Positions 17,412-28,200 are shown, counted from the stretch's first letter. The stretch is DNA of 64,000 bases from Dyadobacter alkalitolerans DSM 23607 (GCF_000428845.1 NZ_AUAS01000004.1:248001-312000), one strand, 5' to 3'. Numbers and translations are program-made. Notes: generated from the letters alone by a model not told the origin.

Positions 17412-17646
17412 TGTTTAGTTAAGATTTGCTATCGTCTCGAGGGTCATCCCAAATTCCGGCATTCGCAGACCTGGTTCAGGTGTTTTTCCAAAATCGTGCC
17501 CGCTATGACGTCGGCTGCCGGATACGCAACGCCAAGGAAAAAATCGGAAGATTATTTCGCCTTGCCCGTATTGGAACGCACAATTCCGCTGTGACTTCAA
17601 TTAAATTTCCTGATCGGTCTATTACCAAACCGTATATCTCAATAAA

Positions 17647-18414
17647 ATGAAAGACAAAAAAAAGAATTTAAACGCACAGCCTGGGGCCAGAAAAGAATTT
17701 ATCAAAGTGGCGCCCAACGTGCGCCTGCATATAACCGACATTGGCGAAGGTCTACCGCTTGTGCTGATACACGGCTGGCCATTGAGCGACGCTATGTATG
17801 AATACCAATATCAATATTTTGTTGACCGGGGAATCCGGGTGATCGGGATCACGCTACGCGGTTTCGGCAAGTCGAGCAAACCTTATGGCCAGTACAATTA
17901 CGTCTCCATCTATTTTACAAGCCGTTATAGAGGTGAGCACATCAGCAAATTAGCCTTGTTCGGCGCGGCAGCACCTATCTGGACACGACGCCCTGACTCC
18001 CCATTTAACGTGACACAGGAAGCTGCCCAGCAACTAATCGACCTGAGCCGCATTGACCGCCCTAAACTTTATGAGGATTTTGGCAAGATCTTCATGGCTA
18101 GCGAAGACTCTGTATCGCCAGGTATGGGGACTTGGCTGGACACCATCAACTGGGCGGCCTCGCCTTATGCTGCCACGCAATGCCTCATTGCCTTGAAGGA
18201 TACCGACTTGCGTCCCCAGCTCGCAGAGATCGCCATCCCGACCGTTATTTTTCATGGCCGCTACGATAAGATCTGCGATTTTCAACTAGCGGAACAGATG
18301 CACGAAAGCCTAAAAGATTCCGAGCTGGTGCCATTCGAACATAGCGGCCACGCATTATTCATTGAAGAGGCAGAAAAGTTCAACCAAGAGCTGGAAGAGT
18401 TCATACTCGGCTAA
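17647..18414 (+). pseudogene. Alpha/beta hydrolase gene with an internal deletion of the nucleophile elbow
   Basis: The 255-codon frame is open and resembles chloroperoxidase-like alpha/beta hydrolases: LPLVLIHGWPLSD (oxyanion HG), GIRVIGITLRGFGKSSKP, KLALFGAAAPIWTRRPDSP, the acid in HGRYDKICDF and the catalytic His in HSGHALFIEEAE. After GQYNY the sequence jumps to VSIYFTSRYRGEH, so roughly 35 residues that carry helix B and the GxSxG nucleophile motif in relatives are absent. The junction is in frame. Without the serine the product cannot be a normal hydrolase. I treat it as a decayed gene; neofunctionalisation cannot be excluded. The next relic shows the same kind of internal deletion. Confidence 0.7.
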
Positions 18415-18426
18415 CAAACCTCAATT

Positions 18427-18885
18427 TTGAACTGCAACTTACCCAAGATGACTAGCCAGCCACCCAAGATCCCTTACCATGACAGCATTATTGATGAAGC
18501 GCACGTCAAAGGGCTTACCAAGCTGCATAAAGACGTTCCTGAGGAAATCCGAGGCACTTATGCTGGCAAGCTTGCTGAGTTTTCACAGCGCTTTACTGGC
18601 AGTGCTGATCTTTACAAAGGGGGTTACCATCAGCCGACGGCAAGCATTAACCTGATCACAGCTCACGATGGCTTCACGCTCAATGACCTGGTTAGCTATA
18701 ATGAAAAACATAACGAATCCAATGGTGAAGACAATAATGACGGGGCCAATAATAACAACAGCTGGAATTGTGGGGTGGAAGGGCCCACGAACGATCGCGA
18801 GATTATTGCGCTAAGGAATAAACAAAAGCGTAATCTTTTGACCACGTTCCGGGTGATGCTGTCAAAGTATAAAGCCGCTCTGTAA
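18427..18885 (+). pseudogene. Collapsed remnant of a glycogen debranching enzyme gene (GlgX/isoamylase type)
   Basis: This 152-codon frame is made of two pieces of a GH13 debranching enzyme. Residues 20-47 (DEAHVKGLTKLHKDVPEEIR, then GTYAG) match the segment just before the catalytic barrel of GlgX; they run directly into LAEFSQRFTGSADLYKGG and PTASINLITAHDGFTLNDL, which normally lie some 250 residues later, then NEKHNESNGEDNNDGANNNN. Both the nucleophile Asp and the acid Glu segments are in the missing part, and the C-terminus is replaced after LLTTF. The product cannot be active. The source gene and the intact copy are outside the window. Confidence 0.8.
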
Positions 18886-18966
18886 TGGTGCTGCGGTTGA
18901 TTGACTGATTGCTATCAACGTACTGGCACTTGACTAAACACAAGCCCCTTAGTTTTATAAAATTGT

Positions 18967-19517
18967 TTAAAGCAAAGACAAAATTTTCTCCACTGGAATC
19001 CAGAACTCAAAACTTGAGATGAAGTCGTAGTTTAGTTTCAGTATGTCGACATCAGACGTTTTGTATTTCCAGAGTATGAATGCCATTGTGTGGTCGTAAG
19101 TGGTCTTGTACCGTGTTAACGTACCGAGCGCATAGTCGCTTCCTACAAGTTGTTCTAGTTTTTTGTTGTGATCGAGAAAAACTTCCAAAATCCCCTTTGA
19201 CTTGTCTGCTACTCCATTTATCCTGTTTCTGACTAACTCTGAAGTTAGAGCCAAATTTGATTCAACAATTTGCCTTTGGATTTCATGAATTTTAAATTGA
19301 AGAGCATCCAGGTAGGCATCAATGTGCGCGTATCATCCTTTATTCCGTTTTTCCGCCCAGTTTGAGAATTCCACTTTTCTGGTTCACACTCCCTCTTGGT
19401 TGATATTTCCATTCGCTCTCCTTCTACGGTTATGCGGATGTAAATTGGCAGTCTACCGGTTTTGTAGTTGCTACGTTTTTTCAAATAAAAGAACATAGTC
19501 GAATTTCTTGATAACAT
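18967..19517 (-). pseudogene. Frameshifted, truncated tyrosine-recombinase (integrase) relic
   Basis: The first piece (19517 to about 19330) is an arm-type DNA-binding domain of Bacteroidota integrases: MFFYLKKRSNYKTGRLPIYI and STKRECEPEKWNSQTGRKNG. Near 19325-19335 the coding frame shifts by one base; read in the other frame it continues DAYLDALQFKIHEIQRQIVE and SNLALTSELVRNRINGVADK, then the SAM-like core-binding domain, which stops after SFEFW at about 18970. The catalytic domain with the RHRY residues is absent. It lies next to tRNA-Ser(GGA), a classic integration target, so it probably marks an old integrated element of which nothing else is recognisable. Confidence 0.8.
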
Positions 19518-19713
19518 AACATTCGATTTTTAGTGAAACAAAATTACTACCGATGCTTCCAAAAAATCAAGATGTTTATCTTATGAACAGGTTGTAAGTC
19601 AGATCGTTACAGCAGTTTAGGTGGGCACTTTTTTTATAATTTCGAACTGCTCACCCGATGCTCACCTAAATATTGCGAATATTTGCATATTTTGACAAAA
19701 TCTGAAAAACAAA

Positions 19714-19744
19714 AAAGCCTGTAAATATATGATTTACAGGCTTT
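19714..19744 (-). terminator. Terminator of tRNA-Ser(GGA)
   Basis: AAAGCCTGTAAAT and ATTTACAGGCTTT form a perfect 13-bp stem with a 5-nt loop; on the minus strand it is followed by a T-run (TTTTTTG), 24 bp after the tRNA 3' end. Confidence 0.85.
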
Positions 19745-19767
19745 AATGCTTTTGGTATTCTTGCTTG

Positions 19768-19854
19768 CAGAGAGGAAGAGATTCGAACTCTCGATACAGT
19801 TACCCATATACTACCTTTCCAGGGTAGCTCCTTCAACCACTCGGACACCTCTCT
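19768..19854 (-). tRNA. tRNA-Ser (anticodon GGA)
   Basis: The minus strand folds into an 87-nt type II tRNA. The acceptor AGAGAGG pairs with CCTCTCT, the D arm begins TGTCCGAGTGG, the anticodon stem CTACC/GGTAG encloses loop CTGGAAA (anticodon GGA), a long variable arm follows, and the T arm has GAGAG-TTCGAAT-CTCTT. The CCA end is not encoded. An integrase relic lies about 250 bp beyond its 3' end. Confidence 0.95.
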
Positions 19855-19943
19855 GTGTTGTGGTAAGGGGTGCAAAGATACGTTTTATGACATTAAATGC
19901 AAATCAAAATGTGGGTTAAATGAAGGTGCAACGAAAATCATTT

Positions 19944-21017
19944 TCAAATACTCATCTCGCCGCTTAGCGGCCTTGCCAGCATTTCTTTGCATTTTTCGAC
20001 ATTCTGCTCTTTTCCAAATACATACATCATTTTCGTTATTGCCGCTTCGGCGGTGATGTCGGAGCCGCTTACTACGCCTGCTTGTTTGAGGAAGCGACTG
20101 GTTTCGTAGTGGCCTTGCGCGACGCGGCCGCCGTCGCATTGGGAGACGTTGAAAATGATGATGTTTCTTTCAATTGCATTGCTGATGGCGTCCAGGAACC
20201 ATTGGGCTGTGGTGGCATTGCCTGCTCCGTAAGTTTCCAGCACGACGCCTCTTAATCCGTTGATATTAAGTAGCGAATTGACGACTAACGGGCTTATTCC
20301 GGGAAACATTTTAAGAAACGCTACGCGGTTATCCATGTTCGTATGGACGCGTAGCTGAAGTTCCTGCTCGTATGGTTTGATATAAGGCCAGTTGTATTCG
20401 ATGCGAACGCCAGCATTGGCTAGTGCGGGATAGTTTTCGGAGTGGAATGCATTGAAATCGGAGCTTTCGCGCTTTTTGCTGCGATTGCCACGGAGTAACA
20501 TTGAATTGAAATAAATACAGACTTCCGAGATTATGGGCTGGCCGCTTTCGTTCTTGGCTGCGGCAAGTTCCAATGCGGTGATCACGTTCTCCCGGGCGTC
20601 CGAACGAGCGACGCCGATAGGCAACTGCGCGCCGGTGAGAATGACGGGTTTGTTGAGATTATCGAGTAAAAAACTCAGCGCGGAGGCCGTATAGGCCATT
20701 GTGTCTGTGCCGTGCAGGATGACAAAGCTGTCGTACCGCGCATATTCCTGTTCGATGATCGTTGCCAGCTCGATCCAGATTTCCGGGTTCATGTTCGATG
20801 AGTCGATGGGCTCGGACAGGGACAGGAATGTAATAGCGAAATTGAGCCTGCTGATCTCAGGAACGCGGTCGATAATCTGGTCAAAATTGAAGGGGACGAG
20901 TTGCTTTCCTTTGGTGTCGTAGACCATTCCCAATGTTCCTCCGGTGTAAATGACAAGCACGGTGCCGACGGTTGGCTCGGGGGAAATCGGGTTGATGTGG
21001 ATTTTGCTGTATGACAT
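19944..21017 (-). CDS. ansA: Type I (cytosolic) L-asparaginase
   Basis: A 357-residue asparaginase of the AnsA type, without signal peptide. The first catalytic Thr lies in VLVIYTGGTLGMVYD (about residue 28), the second in FVILHGTDTMAYTASALSF with the Asp-Lys partners further on, and LTGAQLPIGVARSDARENV is the conserved segment after it. The C-terminal regulatory domain holds VVLETYGAGNATTAQWFLD. It hydrolyses L-asparagine to aspartate and ammonia. It ends the minus-strand series with the TatD-like gene, whose stop is 48 bp upstream of its ATG. All family residues are present. Confidence 0.93.
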   Translation of the reverse strand: MSYSKIHINPISPEPTVGTVLVIYTGGTLGMVYDTKGKQLVPFNFDQIIDRVPEISRLNFAITFLSLSEPIDSSNMNPEIWIELATIIEQEYARYDSFVILHGTDTMAYTASALSFLLDNLNKPVILTGAQLPIGVARSDARENVITALELAAAKNESGQPIISEVCIYFNSMLLRGNRSKKRESSDFNAFHSENYPALANAGVRIEYNWPYIKPYEQELQLRVHTNMDNRVAFLKMFPGISPLVVNSLLNINGLRGVVLETYGAGNATTAQWFLDAISNAIERNIIIFNVSQCDGGRVAQGHYETSRFLKQAGVVSGSDITAEAAITKMMYVFGKEQNVEKCKEMLARPLSGEMSI

Positions 21018-21064
21018 GCAACTATGCTTTTGGAAATGCTGAGATGCTTATACGAGTGAGAGGG

Positions 21065-21832
21065 CTAGGATGCTTTTAAAAGCATTTTTCTAGCATTTTC
21101 ACTGGTGGCAATAATGGCTTCCTGCTTGGTGATTTGTTTCAAATCGGCCACGCGCTGGGCGACGAGATCAATGTAAGCAACCTCATTTCTTTTGCCGCGA
21201 TAGGGAACGGGCGCTAGGTAGGGCGCATCCGTTTCCAAAACTAAATGTTCAATGTCAACAAAAGGAATGACTTTGTCCAAGCCTCCGTTTTTAAATGTCG
21301 CGACGCCGCCTATGCCGAGTTTGAAACCCAGTTCAATGGCTTTGTTGGCTTCATCTAATGTTCCGGTAAAGCAGTGAAAAATGCCTTTAAGATTCGGATC
21401 TCCAAATTCTTCGATCAGCTTCACAGTTTCCCAAAAAGCACTTCTGCTGTGAATGTCGATCCAGAGATTGTGTTTTCTTGCCAGTTTGCATTGATATAAA
21501 AATGCCTTTTCCTGCTGTTCCTGGAATGTTCTATCCCAAAATAAATCCATCCCGATTTCACCGATGGCTATAAAGCTGGCTTTTTCAAGCCATTCTTCGA
21601 TGATGGTAAGCTCTGTCTCAAAATCATCTTTTACATACGTCGGATGCAAGCCGATCATTGGAAGGCATTTGCCGGGGAAGCGTTTGGCCAGTTCCATCAT
21701 GCCGGGAATGGTGGCGTGGTCGCAATTGGGCATCCAAATCTGCTCTATGCCTGCATTCCAGGCGCGGTCAAGCATGGCATCGCGGTCCTCAGCATAATCG
21801 TCACTGTATATATGTGCGTGGGTTTCAATCAT
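21065..21832 (-). CDS. TatD-family metal-dependent deoxyribonuclease
   Basis: A 255-residue TatD-type hydrolase with all metal ligands: ETHAHIYSDDYAEDRD (HxH), GEIGMDLFWD (Glu), DIHSRSAF (His), GIFHCFTGT (His) and VLETDAPYLAPVPYRGK (Asp). Family members are cytosolic 3'-5' DNA exonucleases or related nucleases. Its ATG lies 6 bp after the stop of the glycosyltransferase gene, so the two are co-transcribed. The length agrees with the family. Confidence 0.93.
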   Translation of the reverse strand: MIETHAHIYSDDYAEDRDAMLDRAWNAGIEQIWMPNCDHATIPGMMELAKRFPGKCLPMIGLHPTYVKDDFETELTIIEEWLEKASFIAIGEIGMDLFWDRTFQEQQEKAFLYQCKLARKHNLWIDIHSRSAFWETVKLIEEFGDPNLKGIFHCFTGTLDEANKAIELGFKLGIGGVATFKNGGLDKVIPFVDIEHLVLETDAPYLAPVPYRGKRNEVAYIDLVAQRVADLKQITKQEAIIATSENARKMLLKAS

Positions 21833-21837
21833 TTGTA

Positions 21838-22839
21838 TTAATATTCACGTCCTTTCCAGACCGTTTTTCCAGGTAAAAAGTAATTGGCCAGCATAATCCA
21901 CCCGATCAGCGTCATGTGAAACCAGAACAGCAGCGCGGCTTTCCAAAGGTCAAATTGCCGCAGCAATACAATGGAAATCAGCGATATGACCGTGATCAGC
22001 AGATAATAACGCCCTATACCGATCCACGGCTCGATGGGAAACCATATCGAGAGAATCAGAAATATGGGAACGATCAAAGATGACAGGATCAGGCTCCATT
22101 TGGTCACCCAAAACGACTGCATAACGCCCTGCATCCAACGTTTCCGCTGTTTCAACAACTCCGCAAAGCTGGTAACGGGTTCGGAAACATTCAGAATGTC
22201 CCTGTGATACGCCATTTTAAAATCATAACCGCCTTTTGCGATGCCCATAAATAACGTGTAATCCTCCACAATGGAAAACCCTAGCTTTTCATAGCCGCCA
22301 ACGGCGAAATACGCTTCCCGGGCCACGGCCATGTTGTTACCCATGCCGGTCATTGGAATTTTGAACAAAGAAAAAAAGCGTGCGACACTAAGTGCAAACA
22401 GCCATTCGGTCGACAAAAGATCTGCGCGTAAATGGCTTTTTTTCATGCGCGTAAGGCCGACAACGACGCCGGTTTTTTCTTTAAAATGCCTTAGCATTCC
22501 CTTTATCCATGTCGGCGCAACGGTAATGTCGGCGTCACAATAGAACAGATAATCACCTTTGGCTTCGTGCGCAAGCTGTGCCAGTACATTGGCTTTTCCC
22601 TTTAAGCCGACAACTTGCTTCGTGATTTTAAGGCATTTAAACTGGTGTTTGTCCCAAATAAATCCGGCTATAAGCTCTTCGGTAAGGTCTTCGGAATCGT
22701 CATCGCCGATAATGATTTCAATATTTTCTTTCGGAAAATCGAGTTCATGCAGCGATTTGAGACATCTTTCGATATTATTTTCTTCGTTACGTGCCGCGAC
22801 GAGCACGCTCACTTTAATGCGATTGCCGGTTTGAAGCAT
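21838..22839 (-). CDS. Family 2 glycosyltransferase, membrane-anchored
   Basis: A 333-residue GT2 enzyme: SVLVAARNEENNIERCL at the start of the GT-A fold, IIGDDDSEDLT, DYLFYCDADITVAP (DxD-like metal site), IVEDYTLFMGIAKGGYD (ED) and QRKRWMQGV (QxxRW processive motif). Three hydrophobic helices close the protein (about 235-320). Such enzymes polymerise or transfer sugars at the inner membrane. A polysaccharide deacetylase gene lies upstream by 52 bp on the same strand, which suggests an envelope glycan or N-acetylglucosamine polymer pathway. The exact glycan is not determined. Confidence 0.9.
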   Translation of the reverse strand: MLQTGNRIKVSVLVAARNEENNIERCLKSLHELDFPKENIEIIIGDDDSEDLTEELIAGFIWDKHQFKCLKITKQVVGLKGKANVLAQLAHEAKGDYLFYCDADITVAPTWIKGMLRHFKEKTGVVVGLTRMKKSHLRADLLSTEWLFALSVARFFSLFKIPMTGMGNNMAVAREAYFAVGGYEKLGFSIVEDYTLFMGIAKGGYDFKMAYHRDILNVSEPVTSFAELLKQRKRWMQGVMQSFWVTKWSLILSSLIVPIFLILSIWFPIEPWIGIGRYYLLITVISLISIVLLRQFDLWKAALLFWFHMTLIGWIMLANYFLPGKTVWKGREY

Positions 22840-22891
22840 GTAATAATATAAATTTTGCGATCATAAAGTGTTCATTAGTAATGTCATAGCC

Positions 22892-23515
22892 TCACTTCAT
22901 CGCCATTGCTTCGAATGTAAATCCCTTGTTACTGAAATGCTCCAAAAACCTTGGAAGCGCGTATTGCATGTTAGGTGCGGCTTTGACGCTGTCGTGGAAC
23001 AAAACAATTGAGCCAGGCCGTGTATATTGAATCGATTTCCGCAGACAAATTTCTTGTGTAATTTCTTTGGAAAAATCCCCGCTCAAAACATCCCACATGA
23101 TAATGTTACGCTCCCTTTTAACAACACGCGACTGGCTTTTTTTGATCCGCCCATAAGGTGGCCTGAAAAGATTCGTCGGTAAATTCAGCTGCTTCTCACA
23201 TTGCTTAATGTTGTCGAGATACACTGCATCCTCAGTCTTCCAGCCATTCATGTGATTAAATGTGTGATTGCCTATGGCGTGTTGATTATCAAGTAGTTGT
23301 TTGTAAATATCCGGATGTTTCTCCACATTATTTCCAATGCAAAAAAAGGTCGCCTTCGCCTTGTAACGTGCCAATGTTTCCAGAACAGACTCGGTAATGT
23401 CGGGAATAGGGCCGTCGTCAAAGGTCAGGAAAATCTTTTTTTCCTGCGTCGGAACGCGCCAGATAAAGCCTGGGAAAAATGCTTTCAGCCAGAAAGGCGA
23501 ATGGTGTAAAAACAT
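22892..23515 (-). CDS. NodB-type polysaccharide deacetylase
   Basis: A 207-residue carbohydrate esterase 4 protein. Motif 1 is FLTFDDGPIPDIT (DD metal/base), motif 2 is NHTFNHM (HxxxH-like metal ligands), motif 3 is LFRPPYGRIKK and motif 4 is LFHDSVKAAPN. A short hydrophobic N-terminus (FWLKAFFPGFIWRV) may anchor it. It removes N-acetyl groups from a glycan and is next to the GT2 gene, so they probably act on the same polymer. All catalytic segments are present. Confidence 0.9.
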   Translation of the reverse strand: MFLHHSPFWLKAFFPGFIWRVPTQEKKIFLTFDDGPIPDITESVLETLARYKAKATFFCIGNNVEKHPDIYKQLLDNQHAIGNHTFNHMNGWKTEDAVYLDNIKQCEKQLNLPTNLFRPPYGRIKKSQSRVVKRERNIIMWDVLSGDFSKEITQEICLRKSIQYTRPGSIVLFHDSVKAAPNMQYALPRFLEHFSNKGFTFEAMAMK

Positions 23516-23569
23516 TATTTGGAATGGTGTCGGTCAATATTTGGGGTCAAATATAAAGGGATATAAAGT

Positions 23570-23600
23570 AAGAAGCCGCCCTTGTGGAGCAGCTTCTTGC
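23570..23600 (-). terminator. Weak hairpin after gltD
   Basis: AAGAAGC and GCTTCTT pair over a 15-nt interval between the end of gltD (23635) and the deacetylase ATG (23515). The stem is short and the T-run modest, so this is a tentative terminator for gltBD. Confidence 0.35.
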
Positions 23601-23634
23601 ATTATATATAATGTAGCTTTTACAAAATCCCAAA

Positions 23635-25143
23635 TCAGGCATGCGCAAACGCCGGGTTGAACATCGAAACCGCTTTGGCTTCCAGGAACGACTGTCCCAT
23701 CAGATATTCATCCACCGCACGAGCCGCTTCACGTCCTTCGCTAATCGCCCACACCACCAATGATTGTCCGCGGCGGCAGTCACCGGCTGCGAACACTTTT
23801 TCGTTGGAAGTGGATTGATAACCATTCGTTTTAATGTTGCCGCGTTCGTCAAATTCCACTTCTAGATCGTTCAAAAGGCCTTCTTGTTGCGGATGCAGGA
23901 ATCCGGCTGCCAGAAATGCGAGGTCGCAAGGAATGTTTCTTTCGCTTCCCGGAACCTCTTTCATTTGCATACGGCCCGTTTCAGGATCTTTTTGCCAATC
24001 AAGGTCAACGATTTTCAATTCTTTCAAATTGCCGTTTTCGTCGCCTACAAATTCTTTTGTATTGATAGACCAATGTCTGTCGCAGCCTTCCTCATGCGAA
24101 GTTGAAGTCCGCAGCATCATTGGCCAGTTCGGCCAAGGCGTGCTGGAATCGCGGTCTTTTGGCGGAATCGGCATTAGTTCAATTTGTGTAATAGAAGCAG
24201 CACCATGACGGCCGGATGTTCCCACACAGTCAGAACCCGTGTCGCCGCCACCAATTACAACCACATGCTTATCTTTTGCAATGATCTGTCCGTTTGTATA
24301 AGGCGCGCCGCGGTGATCCACTTGTGGTTCAATGCCAGCCACGCGTTTGTTTTGCTGGCTAAGGAATTCCATCGCGAAATGAACGCCTTTCAGGTTACGC
24401 CCATCGATCTTTACATCTCTTGGCACGGTTGAACCCATCGTCAGTAATACCGCGTCAAATTCATCCAGAAGTTCATTGGCTTTCACCGTCACGCCCACAT
24501 TCACGTTGGTGCGGAATTCAACGCCTTCTGCTTCCATCACCGCTAAACGGCGGTCTATAATGCTTTTTTCAAGCTTGAAATCAGGAATTCCGTAACGAAC
24601 CAGTCCGCCGATTTTATCCGCTCGTTCCATCAAAACCACCCAGTGTCCGGCCTGGTTGAGCTGGTAAGCAGCCGCCATTCCGGCAGGGCCCGATCCTACA
24701 ACGGCTATTTTTCTGCCTGTGCGGATTTTCGGGATTCGTGGTTTTACAAGATTCAGTTCAAATGCTTTTTCTATGATCGCTTTTTCAATGTATTCAATCG
24801 CCACGGGCGGTTTATTGATGCCCAACACGCAGGATGCTTCGCAAGGAGCTGGGCAAATGCGGCCTGTGAATTCAGGGAAATTGTTGGTCGACGATAAAAT
24901 TTCGTAAGCCAGCGCCCAGTTTTCATCATACACCGCGTCGTTGAACTCGGGGATAATGTTACCTAGCGGGCAGCCATTGTGGCAAAAAGGGATTCCGCAG
25001 TCCATGCAACGGGCTGCCTGCTGTTTGGAATGAGAGTCGGTAGGGGCAGTTTCAATCTCACGATAATCTCCAAGGCGCTCGTCGACGCTTCTCTTCTTTG
25101 GCAACTCCCTATCAAACTCTAAAAATCCGGTTGGTTTTCCCAT
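23635..25143 (-). CDS. gltD: Glutamate synthase (NADPH) small subunit
   Basis: A 502-residue GltD: N-terminal cysteine clusters [19 protein letters not shown] and [13 protein letters not shown] for iron-sulfur centres (about 45-115), FAD-binding [19 protein letters not shown] (about 149-167), and NADPH-binding [16 protein letters not shown] (about 296-311), with a final FAD motif [20 protein letters not shown]. It passes electrons from NADPH to GltB for conversion of glutamine and 2-oxoglutarate to two glutamates. It lies 64 bp downstream of gltB on the same strand; together they form the GOGAT enzyme. Confidence 0.97.
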   Translation of the reverse strand: MGKPTGFLEFDRELPKKRSVDERLGDYREIETAPTDSHSKQQAARCMDCGIPFCHNGCPLGNIIPEFNDAVYDENWALAYEILSSTNNFPEFTGRICPAPCEASCVLGINKPPVAIEYIEKAIIEKAFELNLVKPRIPKIRTGRKIAVVGSGPAGMAAAYQLNQAGHWVVLMERADKIGGLVRYGIPDFKLEKSIIDRRLAVMEAEGVEFRTNVNVGVTVKANELLDEFDAVLLTMGSTVPRDVKIDGRNLKGVHFAMEFLSQQNKRVAGIEPQVDHRGAPYTNGQIIAKDKHVVVIGGGDTGSDCVGTSGRHGAASITQIELMPIPPKDRDSSTPWPNWPMMLRTSTSHEEGCDRHWSINTKEFVGDENGNLKELKIVDLDWQKDPETGRMQMKEVPGSERNIPCDLAFLAAGFLHPQQEGLLNDLEVEFDERGNIKTNGYQSTSNEKVFAAGDCRRGQSLVVWAISEGREAARAVDEYLMGQSFLEAKAVSMFNPAFAHA

Positions 25144-25207
25144 TCTTATATGCTTATTAAATCGTTATTCTATTTGAAAAAATGGCTTTGCTAAATGTGG
25201 TAACCGC

Positions 25208-28200
25208 TTACTGGTGAACCACATCCACAACGATGTCTTTGTAAACCACATTCTTATCGGCAATCTGCTGCGCCAATGTAATGCCGCGTCCTTCCAATGC
25301 TTTCTTGAAATCGGCAGGCAACACTTTCACAAATTGCTTCACCGATTGCTCCCAGTTCTGGATCAGCTGGAATGCAATGTTGCTGGTCGTATACTGGAAA
25401 TGTTTGTCCAGATATTCGCGCAAGATGCCTTTATCTTCCTCATTCAGCGGGTCAAGCGAAACCATTTCCATGTTCACTTTCTCTTTAAATGTGCCGTCTT
25501 TATCCAAAACATAAGCCACACCGCCAGACATTCCCGCTGCAAAGTTCCTTCCGGTTTCACCCAAAATTACTGCCAAACCGCCTGTCATGTATTCCAAACC
25601 GTGGTCACCCACACCTTCTACAACCACTTTTGCACCTGAGTTACGCACGCAGAAACGTTCTCCGGCTGTTCCTCTGATGTAAGCATCGCCCGAAGTCGCG
25701 CCATAGAAAGCAACATTACCAATGATAATGTTCTCTTCCGGTTTGAATTTCGAGTCGCGGTCTGGGTAAACGATCAGTTCAGCGCCGCAAAGTCCTTTTC
25801 CGAAATAGTCATTGGCGTCGCCTTCCAGTTCCAGACGAAGCCCGGCCGTGTTAAATGCACCAAAGCTTTGTCCGGCTGTTCCGCGGAATTTGAAATGAAT
25901 GTTGCCTTTTGCAAGGCCAGCACCGCCGTATTTTTTAGAAATTTCATTCGAAAGCATTGTTCCAACCGAACGGTTCAGGTTGTTCAATGGGAATTCAGCG
26001 TAAATTTCGTCCTGGCTGTCCAAAGTAGGCTGCGCCGCTTTGATCAGATCCCAGTCGATAATGCTGTCCATGCCGTGATCCTGCTCTTCCTGCTTGAATT
26101 GCGCCACAGAAAGGTCGCCTTCTTTGTATAGGATGGCGTCGAAATTCAGGTTTTTGTATTTCCAATGCTTGATATCATTGCGCAGTTCAAGATATTGTGC
26201 CTGCCCAACCATCTCATTTACAGTTCGGAAACCAAGTTGTGCCATAATCTCGCGCAACTCTTCGGCCATAAAATGGAACATGTTCACCACGTGCTCGGGC
26301 TTACCCGAGAACAATGCACGCAATTCTTTGTTTTGCGTTGCAACGCCGACAGGGCAAGTGTTTAAATGGCATTTGCGCATCATAATGCAACCTGCCGCAA
26401 CCAATGCAGCCGTCGCCACGCCCCATTCTTCTGCTCCCAGCATGGCCGCAATCGCAAGGTCACGACCTGTACGAAGCTGACCGTCAGCCTGAACGGTAAC
26501 ACGCCCGCGCAATTTGTTTTTAACCAAAGTCTGGTGCGTTTCCGCAAGACCAAGTTCCCAGGGCAAACCTGCGTGACGGATCGAGCTCAATGGTGAGGCT
26601 CCCGTTCCGCCATCATAACCGGAGATCAGAATGTGGTCCGCGTGTGCTTTCGCCACACCCGAAGCAACCGTTCCAACACCAGCTTCCGAAACCAGTTTCA
26701 CACTGATCCTAGCCTGACGATTTGCATTTTTAAGGTCAAAAATCAATTGAGCTAAATCCTCAATCGAATAAATATCGTGGTGGGGCGGGGGAGAGATCAA
26801 ACCTACGCCCGGCGTCGAGTGACGCGTGCGGCCGATCCAGTCATCCACCTTGAAGCCCGGAAGCTGTCCGCCTTCACCCGGTTTTGCGCCTTGTGCTGTT
26901 TTGATCTGCAACTCGCCCGCATTGCTCAGATAATGGCTGGTAACCCCGAAACGTCCGGAAGCAACCTGCTTGATCTGCGAATTCATGCTGTCGCCATTTG
27001 GCAAAAGATTGTATCGTAATTCATCCTCGCCGCCTTCGCCGGAATTGGATTTTCCACCGATCCGGTTCATGGCAATGGCCAATGTTGTATGCGCTTCCCA
27101 CGAAATAGAACCAAATGACATGGCTCCCGTAGCAAAACGTTTGAAGATCGCTTCCACCGGCTCCACTTCTTCAATTGGAATGCTTGTTCCTTTTTTGAAA
27201 CGAAGCAATCCGCGAAGCGTAAGCGCCTTATGGCTTTGATCGTCAATCAGTTTTGAGTATTTCTTAAATGTTTCGTAGCTGTTTGTTTTGGTAGACTGCT
27301 GCAACAAATGCACCGATGCCGGGTTGAAAATGTGCGCCTCGCCGCGTTGTTTCCATTGGTAAAATCCACCCACTTCCAGCTTCGGTTTCGAATCCGGCGT
27401 TTCGTGGTAAGCCACTTTGTGACGCACCAGGATTTCACGCGCTATCTCGGAAATACCCATTCCGCTGATGCGGGAAATGGTTCCTGTGAAATATTTGTCG
27501 ACCACATCTTTGTTCAAACCAACGCATTCGAAGATCTGAGCGCCCTGGTAAGACTGCAATGTTGAAATCCCCATTTTGGAGAAAATCTTCAAAAGCTCCT
27601 TATTAACGGCCTTAATGTAGTTATAATGCAGTTTTTCGTCCGTAAACTCACCTTCAATCATCTTCTTGCGATTCATGAACGAAAGCGTTTCAAATGCCAT
27701 ATAAGGGCAAATTCCCGCAGCACCATAACCGATCAATGCGGCCACATGGTGCGTTTCCCAAACATCACCCGCTTCAACCAAAAGTCCCACTTTTCCTCTC
27801 AATCCTTCGCGGATCAAGTGGTGGTGAATGGTTGCACAGGCCAGTAATGAAGGAATGGGCGCGTGATCCGAGTCAATGGCACGGTCGGAAAGGATCAAGA
27901 TTTCAAACCCATCTTCAATCGCGTCCGTTGCGTAGCGGCAAATGCGCTCCAATGCTCTTTCCAGCGCCTTTCCGCCTTCGTCAGCGCGGAAATAGGTGTT
28001 GATTGTTTTTGCCTGGAAGCCGTCTTTATCCACAAAACGCAGTTTGTCAAATTCCTGCACCGACAAGATCGGATGCGGAAGCGCGATCTGGCGGCAATGT
28101 TTCGGCGTCTCTGTTAATATATTTTCAGTTCCACCCACAAAAGAGATCAGCGACATAATCGAACGTTCGCGGATCGAGTCAATTGGTGGGTTGGTAACCT

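Noticed and set aside
17412..17646. Possible coding fragment before the broken hydrolase
   Set aside because: Short frames on both strands show no family resemblance; it may be gene debris but nothing can be named.
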